Notes under the pieces: model-generated
Databases searched by the model: none
What the model saw: the letters and a program-made list of their open reading frames with translations, nothing else
What the model was told of the DNA's origin: nothing
In this document: positions 42,281 to 47,953 of the stretch, piece by piece
How positions within the stretch are numbered: position 1 is the stretch's first letter
Layout of the letters: each line of letters starts with the position of its first letter
From: Thauera linaloolentis 47Lol = DSM 12138
GTDB taxonomy: Bacteria; Pseudomonadota; Gammaproteobacteria; Burkholderiales; Rhodocyclaceae
Length of the DNA stretch: 47,953 bases
Direction: 5' to 3'
Assembly: GCF_000310205.1 (NCBI RefSeq)
Contig: NZ_AMXE01000022.1
Location: 1-47,953 of the forward strand
Made by a program: the position numbers and the translations under genes

Positions 42281-43300
42281 ATGGCCGCGACCGACGGGGC
42301 CATGCCACCGGCCGGCGGCACCGGCGACGAAGCCGTCAAACCGGGGCGCAGAAGCCTCGAAGAAGCCGCCAGCTGGTATGCCGCGCTGTGCAGCGAAGAC
42401 GTCACCGGCGCCGAGCGCCAGGCCTGGCGGGATTGGCTGGCACGCTCGCCCGAACACGCCAGCGCCTGGGAGCACGTCGAGGCGGTCAGCCGCCGCTTCG
42501 CTCCTTTGCACGGCACGGACCCCGATGCCGCCGTCGCCGGTGTCGCGGCGGCCCGGCGCGGACCGGTTAGCCGGCGCCGGATGCTCAGTGGCATGGCCGG
42601 CCTGTTCGGACTCGGGCTGGCGGGCTGGCTCGGCTGGCGGCATACCGCCCTGCCGGAAGTCCTCATGGCCTGGAGCGCCGACTACCGCACCGGCATCGGC
42701 GAACAACGCGAGATCACGCTCGCCGACGGCACCCAGGTGTGGCTCAACACCGATAGCGCCCTGAGCGTCGAATATCGGGCGGGCGTACGCCTGCTCAGGC
42801 TTGCGGCGGGTGAAATCCTGGTCCACACCGCCAGCGACCCCGGCGGCCGGCCGTTCTACGTAGCAACGCGCTACGGCCGCATGCAGGCGCTCGGCACGCG
42901 ATTCGCCGTCAATCACGACCAACACCGCACGCGCCTCGACGTGTTCGAAAGCGCCGTCGAGATCCGCAATGCGGCCGGTGCCCTGCAACGCGTCGAAGCC
43001 GGACAGCGGGCGGACTTCACCGCCGACGGCGTGTCCCCCCTCCAGGCCGCCGAGCGGGCGCGCGAAGCCTGGCATCGCGGCGTGGTCGTGGCCGACGACA
43101 TCCCGCTCCAGCAACTCATCGAAGAACTCGCCCGCTACCAGCCCGGCCACATCGGCGTGGCGCCAGAAGTCGCGGAACTCAGCGTCATGGGCGTATATCC
43201 GGCCGGGGACATCGATCACGCACTCGCCATGCTGGAGAACACCCTGCCGATTCGCATCGAGCGCCCCCTGCCCTGGTGGATCAGCATCGAAGCGAAATAG
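42281..43300 (+). CDS. FecR-family anti-sigma/sigma regulator (set 4)
   Basis: 339-residue membrane regulator. N-terminal anti-sigma part (LEEAASWYAALCSEDVTGAE), SRRRMLSG at 97-104 before a hydrophobic segment (MAGLFGLGLAGWLGW), FecR domain (YRTGIGEQREITLADGTQVW; MQALGTRFAVNHDQHRTRLD), and C-terminal contact domain (QLIEELARYQPGHIGV; SVMGVYPAGDIDHALAML). The SRRRML run resembles a twin-arginine export signal. Start is the ATG at 42281; the open frame reaches back into the sigma gene. Confidence 0.95.
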   Translation: MAATDGAMPPAGGTGDEAVKPGRRSLEEAASWYAALCSEDVTGAERQAWRDWLARSPEHASAWEHVEAVSRRFAPLHGTDPDAAVAGVAAARRGPVSRRRMLSGMAGLFGLGLAGWLGWRHTALPEVLMAWSADYRTGIGEQREITLADGTQVWLNTDSALSVEYRAGVRLLRLAAGEILVHTASDPGGRPFYVATRYGRMQALGTRFAVNHDQHRTRLDVFESAVEIRNAAGALQRVEAGQRADFTADGVSPLQAAERAREAWHRGVVVADDIPLQQLIEELARYQPGHIGVAPEVAELSVMGVYPAGDIDHALAMLENTLPIRIERPLPWWISIEAK

Positions 43301-43596
43301 GCATTCGTACTGGAATTCGGCAAGCGCTGCGGGGACGGCCGAGTGCTCGCCAGGCATGGGCGCCATTGCCCGCGCCATGAAAATTTCTCGGGACCGGGTT
43401 CCCTTTTTTGCCCCTCATCCGATTTACCAGGTGAGAGACAGGCCGATCAGGCATCGACAGCCACCCAACGGCGCGTGCGAGCCGGCCCGGACAGCCAGAG
43501 CCCACGCCCCCCGTTTGCCACGTGCAACAGGCAGCCAGCGCGACGCCCTGAACGGCCCTCTCACCGACCAAACAATCAATTGAGGGAAACCGTCCC

Positions 43597-46140
43597 ATGT
43601 CCAGTCGTCGCGCCATGCCGGCAGCCAGAGCCGGCCGCCACTCCGCTTCCGCCGCTCCGCACGCTCCATCGGCGAGCCTGGCCGCATCCGGGCCCGCCCT
43701 GCGGCCGCTCGCCCTTGCACTGCACCTCGCCCTGGCCGGCAGTCTGGCTACCGCCGCAGGCTGGCCTGCGGAAGCCGGGGCGCAGCAACCCGCGGCGCGA
43801 ACCGTAGTCCCGGCCAAAGCCTACGACATCCCTGCCGGACCACTGGCCGGCGCGCTGAACCGGTTTGCAGAAGAAAGTGGCGTACTGCTGACTGCTCAGG
43901 GCACCGCAACGCAAGGCAAGCGCAGCCCAGGTCTGAAAGGCAGCTACACGGTGCAAGGTGGCTTCGCCGCGCTGCTCGCCGGCAGTGGGCTGCAAGCTTT
44001 CCGGCAGGACGACGGCAGCTACGGCCTGCGGCCGGTGCCGGTGGACAAGCGCGGCGAAACCACGCTCGCCCCGGTCACCGTCACCGACCGTGCCGGCCTC
44101 GGCAGCCTCACCGAAGGCACCGGCGCCTACACCACCGGCAGCACCAGCGCGGCGACCGGGATGAATCTGAAACTGCGCGAGACGCCGCAGTCGGTTTCGG
44201 TCATCACCCGCCAGCGCATCGAGGACCAGAATCTGGCTTCGATGGACGACATCATGCAGCAGACAGTGGGCGTCTCAACCGTCCAGACCGGCATGGCCAA
44301 CGGCACCTATATCCGGGGCTATCAGGTCTCGAACTTCCAGGTCGATGGCGTTTCGACGACCTTTCAAAGCTTTGGCACGCAATCCAACATGGGTTTCGGC
44401 TCGATGGACAGCGCGGTTTACGATTCGGTCGCCGTCGTGCGCGGCGCGGCCGGTCTGCTAACCGGCGCTGGCGACCCTTCCGGCAGTGTCAGCCTGATCC
44501 GCAAGCGCCCCACGCGCGCGTTCCAGGCCTCGGTCGAAGGCAGCGCGGGCCGTTGGGATCAGTATCGGGCCGTCGGCGATGTGGGCGGCTCCCTGAATGC
44601 TGCCGGCACCCTGCGCGGCCGCTTTGTCGGCGCGTACAGCGAAGGAAAGTCCTGGATCGACAACTATCGCGGCGACAAGAACGTGGCCTATGGAATATTT
44701 GAAGCCGATCTAGGTGGGCGGACGCTCTTGAGCCTGACTCTGGAACGCGTACAGGAATCCACCAAGGGTGCAAGTGGGAACTATGGCAATGCCCTACCCG
44801 TGGTCTACAGTGATGGCTCGCTGACCCTTTTCGATCGCCATAGCAACAAATTACCCGCATGGGCAAGCTGGGACAGCGAGCGCAACACCGTAGCCTTGTC
44901 GCTGGAGCATGCCTTCAATGATGACTGGCGTGTCCAGCTGAATTACCGCCACGATGACATTGACGATTGGCACAAAACACTGGAAGCGTATGGAAGTTTC
45001 AACCAGAGCAATATCTTTCCCGCTCCTGACGGGTGGATCAACTATTTTGGCTACGAAGGCAAGACGGAAAGCTTCAGCGCAACGCTGAATGGTCGTTACG
45101 ACCTGTTTGGCAGGCAGCATGAGTTGGTTGCCGGCTTCAACGGTTCTTCCAGCGAGCATCAAACCAAACAAAAGCAGGTGGCCGAATCGCCATGGGTTTT
45201 TGCCGGTCTGCCGATTATCGATGGTGTTGCTGTCTATCCGGAACCCGACTGGCACGATACGCCAACGACGAGGCGAAAACCGAGTGAAACCAAGCAATCC
45301 GGTTTTTATCTGGCAACTCGGTTCCATGCGACGGAGCGTCTTTCGGCCATCATCGGCGGACGCTGGAGCGATTGGGACTATGAAGATAAAAACCGCGACG
45401 AGCATCGCAAATTCAGCGGCGTATTCGTTCCCTACGCCGGTGTGATTTACGACCTGAGCGATCGGATTTCTGCCTACGCCAGCTATACCGAAATCTTCCA
45501 GCCGCAAAGCGCAAGAGACGTCAAGGGCAGCCTGCTCGATCCGGAAGAAGGCAAGAACCGCGAGATCGGCCTCAAAGGCGAGTGGTTTGGCGGTCGCCTG
45601 AATGCCAGCATCGCCGCTTTCGAAACGCGCAAGGACAATCTGGCCGTCTATGATTGGGGCACCACCAACCCGGTTACCGGTGATGTGGTCGCCCGTGCCG
45701 AGGACGGCACCAAAGGCCGTGGTTGGGAATTGGAGGTCTCTGGCGAACCCGCGCCGGGCTGGCAGTTGCAGGGTGGCTATACGCGCTTCGTCCTGCGCGA
45801 TGGCAAGGATCAACGTATGAACACCGATACGCTACCCGAGCATCTGTTCAAGCTGTTCACCGCTTACACCCCCCAGAATCTGCCCAGGCTGACGCTGGGC
45901 GGCGGCATCAATTGGCAAAGCAAGGTATATCGCAGCACTGCCCAGGGCCGCTTGCGCGACATCTACACGCAAGAATCCTATGCCGTGGCCAATCTGATGG
46001 CGAGTTACCGCTTCGACGACCGGCTGAGCCTGAACGTGAACCTCAACAACGTCTTCGACAAGGAATACCGCACCCGTGTCCATCTGCACATGTATGGTCC
46101 GGAACGCAACCTGTCGGCTTCGTTGAAATACCAGTTCTGA
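43597..46140 (+). CDS. TonB-dependent siderophore receptor with STN signalling domain (receptor 4)
   Basis: 847 residues. The ATG follows GAGGGA. A long n-region precedes the signal peptide core (about 35-62, ending EAGAQ), so the first 30 residues are unusual. STN domain about 75-145 (YDIPAGPLAGALNRFAEESG), TonB box LAPVTVTD near 162, plug with ETPQSVSVITRQRIEDQN and TGAGDPSGSVSLIRKRPT, barrel ending SLKYQF. The 296-base gap before it has no gene; a weak hairpin and T-run occur near 43390-43409. The barrel from about 44.68 to 45.5 kb has low G+C (30 of 60 at 45001-45060). A MacA-like exporter follows. Confidence 0.95.
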   Translation: MSSRRAMPAARAGRHSASAAPHAPSASLAASGPALRPLALALHLALAGSLATAAGWPAEAGAQQPAARTVVPAKAYDIPAGPLAGALNRFAEESGVLLTAQGTATQGKRSPGLKGSYTVQGGFAALLAGSGLQAFRQDDGSYGLRPVPVDKRGETTLAPVTVTDRAGLGSLTEGTGAYTTGSTSAATGMNLKLRETPQSVSVITRQRIEDQNLASMDDIMQQTVGVSTVQTGMANGTYIRGYQVSNFQVDGVSTTFQSFGTQSNMGFGSMDSAVYDSVAVVRGAAGLLTGAGDPSGSVSLIRKRPTRAFQASVEGSAGRWDQYRAVGDVGGSLNAAGTLRGRFVGAYSEGKSWIDNYRGDKNVAYGIFEADLGGRTLLSLTLERVQESTKGASGNYGNALPVVYSDGSLTLFDRHSNKLPAWASWDSERNTVALSLEHAFNDDWRVQLNYRHDDIDDWHKTLEAYGSFNQSNIFPAPDGWINYFGYEGKTESFSATLNGRYDLFGRQHELVAGFNGSSSEHQTKQKQVAESPWVFAGLPIIDGVAVYPEPDWHDTPTTRRKPSETKQSGFYLATRFHATERLSAIIGGRWSDWDYEDKNRDEHRKFSGVFVPYAGVIYDLSDRISAYASYTEIFQPQSARDVKGSLLDPEEGKNREIGLKGEWFGGRLNASIAAFETRKDNLAVYDWGTTNPVTGDVVARAEDGTKGRGWELEVSGEPAPGWQLQGGYTRFVLRDGKDQRMNTDTLPEHLFKLFTAYTPQNLPRLTLGGGINWQSKVYRSTAQGRLRDIYTQESYAVANLMASYRFDDRLSLNVNLNNVFDKEYRTRVHLHMYGPERNLSASLKYQF

Positions 46141-46158
46141 CCCGCTGACCGCAGTGTC

Positions 46159-46199
46159 CTCCCCGGCCTTTCCCCGCGCGCGGAAGAAAGGCCGGGAGG
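46159..46199 (+). terminator. Hairpin after receptor 4, possible terminator
   Basis: Arms containing GGCCTTTC (46165-46172) and GAAAGGCC (46186-46193), extended by CCC/GGG and further pairs with one bulge. No T-run follows. It lies 19 bases after the receptor stop. Confidence 0.4.
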
Positions 46200-46340
46200 G
46201 GCTATGACGCTCGCCGTTGCAGAGCGCCCGCGGAAACACCGGCGGCCGCTTGTGGCCCGGCCCGAGCTAGCTGCCATGCCTGTCGATTCCTGTCATTTAC
46301 CTTCTGGCGCAGCCCGCCCCGCTCGCCTGACGGAGTGCTC

Positions 46341-47507
46341 ATGATTCACCGCTATCGCCGGTGGCTGCTTGCCGCCCTAGCCCTGGCCGTGCTGGCCGTC
46401 ACCCTGTGGGGGTTCTTCTGGCGCACCGAGGACGTGATCGAGACCGAACCGCTGCGCCGCGGCCGCATCGAGCACGCCGTGGGCGCGCTGGGCGTGCTCC
46501 AGCCACAGCGCTACGTCGATGTCGGCGCCCAGGTCTCGGGCCAGATCCGGCGCATCGCCGTGCAGGCCGGCGACGTGGTCGCGCAGGGCGACCTGCTGCT
46601 CGAGATCGACCCTTCGGTGCAGCAGGCCACGGTGCAGGCCGACCGCGCCGCGCTGGACAGCCTGCGCGCCCAGCTGGCCGAGCAGCAGGCCCAGCACGAC
46701 CTGGCCCGGCTCCAGGCGCAGCGCCAGCTGCGCCTGATCGCACAGGACTCCACCCGCCAGGAGGACGTGGAAACGGCCCAGGCCGAACTGCGCATGGCCG
46801 CGGCACGGCTGCTGAGCCTGAAGGCGCGGATCGACGGCGCCCGCTCGACCCTGCAGGGCAACGAAGCACTGCTGGGCTACACCCGCCTCTACGCGCCGAT
46901 GGCCGGCACCGTGGTGACGCTGGACGCGCGCGAAGGGCAGACGCTCAACGCCACCTACCAGACACCGAAGGTGCTGCGCATCGCCGACCTGTCGGCGATG
47001 ACGGTGCGGACCGAAGTCTCGGAAGCCGACGTCGGCAAGCTGCGCCCGGGCATGCCGGCCTGGTTCTCCACCCTGGGCCTGGTCGATGGCGCGGGCCGGC
47101 CGCGGCGCTGGGCGGGGACGCTGGCGCAGGTGCTGCCGGCGCCGGCGGGCCGTGCCGAGGGCGAGGACGCCCCGGCCAACGCCAGCCGAGTCGTCAGCTA
47201 CACGGCGCTGTTCGACGTGGACAACGCCGACGGCGCCCTGCTGCCGCAGATGAGCGCGCGGGTGTTCTTCGTCGCGGCGGCGGCCGACGACGTGCTGGCG
47301 GTGCCGCTGGGCCTGCTCGAAGCAGTGGAGGGGGCGCCGGAACGGTTCACGGTGCGGGTGCGGACCGCGGGCGGGGTCCAGACGCGGACGGTACGCCTCG
47401 GCGTGCGCGACCGGCTGCACGGGGAGGTGCTCGAGGGCCTGGCCGAGGGGGAGTTGCTGGTGACCGGCATCACCCGGGTGAGCGGGGCGCGGAGGCTGCG
47501 CTGGTGA
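46341..47507 (+). CDS. macA: MacA-like periplasmic adaptor (HlyD/RND-type membrane fusion protein)
   Basis: 388 residues from the ATG at 46341, with GGAG six bases upstream (a GTG at 46335 is in frame but less likely). One N-terminal membrane helix (about 8-26), first half of the lipoyl domain with [20 protein letters not shown], an alpha hairpin (about 95-175, Gln/Ala-rich), second lipoyl half ([20 protein letters not shown]), a beta barrel, and a membrane-proximal domain. It links an inner-membrane MacB-type ABC transporter to an outer-membrane channel. The stop overlaps the ABC gene by four bases. Confidence 0.9.
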   Translation: MIHRYRRWLLAALALAVLAVTLWGFFWRTEDVIETEPLRRGRIEHAVGALGVLQPQRYVDVGAQVSGQIRRIAVQAGDVVAQGDLLLEIDPSVQQATVQADRAALDSLRAQLAEQQAQHDLARLQAQRQLRLIAQDSTRQEDVETAQAELRMAAARLLSLKARIDGARSTLQGNEALLGYTRLYAPMAGTVVTLDAREGQTLNATYQTPKVLRIADLSAMTVRTEVSEADVGKLRPGMPAWFSTLGLVDGAGRPRRWAGTLAQVLPAPAGRAEGEDAPANASRVVSYTALFDVDNADGALLPQMSARVFFVAAAADDVLAVPLGLLEAVEGAPERFTVRVRTAGGVQTRTVRLGVRDRLHGEVLEGLAEGELLVTGITRVSGARRLRW

Positions 47508-47953
47508 GCGGGGCGCTGATCGAGCTGAGCGAGCTGCGCAAATCCTACGGCGGCGGGGAAGGCGAGCCGGCGGTGGAGGTGCTGCAGGGGATTTCGCTGT
47601 CGATCCGGGCCGGCGAATTCGTCGCCATCGTCGGCGCCTCGGGCTCGGGCAAATCGACGCTGATGCACCTCCTGGGCTGCCTGGACCGGCCCAGCGCGGG
47701 ACGCTACCGATTCGCCGGCCGCGATGTCGCCGCCCTCGGCGCCGACGAACTGGCGGCGCTGCGCCGGGAAGCCTTCGGCTTCGTCTTCCAGGGCTATCAC
47801 CTGATCCCCACCCTCGATGCCGCGCACAACGTGCAACTGCCCGCCGTCCACGCCGGTGTGCCCGCGCCCGAGCGGGCGGCGCGGGCGCGGGCACTGCTCG
47901 AGCGCCTCGGCCTGGGCAATCGCGCCGGGCACTGGCCGCGCCAGCTGTCCGGC
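47504..47953 (+). CDS. macB: MacB-like ABC transporter, ATP-binding part, truncated by window end
   Basis: First 150 codons from a GTG at 47504 that overlaps the adaptor's TGA (GTGA). Walker A is GASGSGKST (about residues 46-54), the Q-loop is [10 protein letters not shown], and the window ends in QLSG, the start of the ABC signature. The text is LolD/MacB type. If the ORF continues into a membrane domain, it is MacB; a stand-alone LolD-type ATPase with a separate permease cannot be excluded. Position after a siderophore receptor suggests export of a siderophore or its fragment. Confidence 0.85.
   Translation, partial: MSGALIELSELRKSYGGGEGEPAVEVLQGISLSIRAGEFVAIVGASGSGKSTLMHLLGCLDRPSAGRYRFAGRDVAALGADELAALRREAFGFVFQGYHLIPTLDAAHNVQLPAVHAGVPAPERAARARALLERLGLGNRAGHWPRQLSG

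Noticed and set aside
43387-43412. Weak hairpin GGGACCGGGTTCCC followed by TTTTTT before receptor 4
   Set aside because: The stem is four to five pairs with a mismatch; it might attenuate transcription between fecR and the receptor but the evidence is too thin.
1-47953. CRISPR array, tRNA, rRNA, transposase or prophage genes
   Set aside because: I found no spaced direct repeats, no cloverleaf-like sequence and no transposase or integrase motifs in any plausible coding frame.

Overview
The window is about 48 kb of GC-rich DNA (roughly two thirds G+C), densely coding, with short gaps and many ATGA or GTGA overlaps between consecutive genes. Gene content and protein style suggest a betaproteobacterium, probably a Rhodocyclales relative of Thauera/Azoarcus. 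This rests on gene families (alaA-hom-thrC relatives, YeaH/SpoVR pair, DUF533, FagA-FumC, many FecI/FecR/TonB-receptor sets), not on a marker gene, so the genus is open. I see no rRNA, tRNA, CRISPR array, insertion sequence or phage gene.

Region 1 (1-2.9 kb): a YeaH-like VWA protein and a SpoVR-family protein, translationally coupled; the usual PrkA-type kinase partner may lie before the window.

Region 2 (2.9-20.1 kb): an iron-acquisition island on the + strand. It holds three FecI-type sigma factor/FecR regulator pairs, three TonB-dependent siderophore receptors with N-terminal signalling (STN) domains, the iron-stress pair fagA-fumC, a six-helix membrane protein and a PepSY membrane protein. 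Each transcription unit starts at a recognisable Fur box (about 2878, 4512, 11167, 15885). The logic is standard cell-surface signalling: iron starvation lifts Fur, sigma and FecR are made, and a loaded receptor activates sigma through FecR. A DUF1090 gene sits inside on the - strand.

Region 3 (20.1-28.9 kb): mostly housekeeping: an EAL-CBS-GGDEF protein, NAD(P)HX repair (nnr), an EamA transporter, nadC, an unrecognised gene, thrC, and a DUF533 protein with internal glycine-rich repeats.

Region 4 (28.9-38.4 kb): an accessory block between thrC and hom, which in many betaproteobacteria are adjacent. It contains a lactate-type FAD/Fe-S dehydrogenase behind two GntR-like palindromic operators and a small leader ORF, a VOC protein, a dodecin, a 45-residue membrane protein, a MOSC protein, a five-haem cytochrome that appears to fuse an alcohol-dehydrogenase-type tri-haem subunit to a TsdA-like thiosulfate dehydrogenase, and a TtrS/TtrR-like tetrathionate-type two-component system. 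The cytochrome plus the sensor pair is the most unusual part of the window.

Region 5 (38.4-41.6 kb): hom, an AlaA-type aminotransferase and an Mth938-domain protein.

Region 6 (41.7-48.0 kb): a fourth Fur box-sigma-FecR-receptor set, followed by a MacA-like membrane fusion protein and the start of a MacB-like ABC transporter cut by the window end. The barrel part of this receptor has clearly lower G+C than its ends, as does the third receptor, which suggests exchange of ligand-recognition segments.
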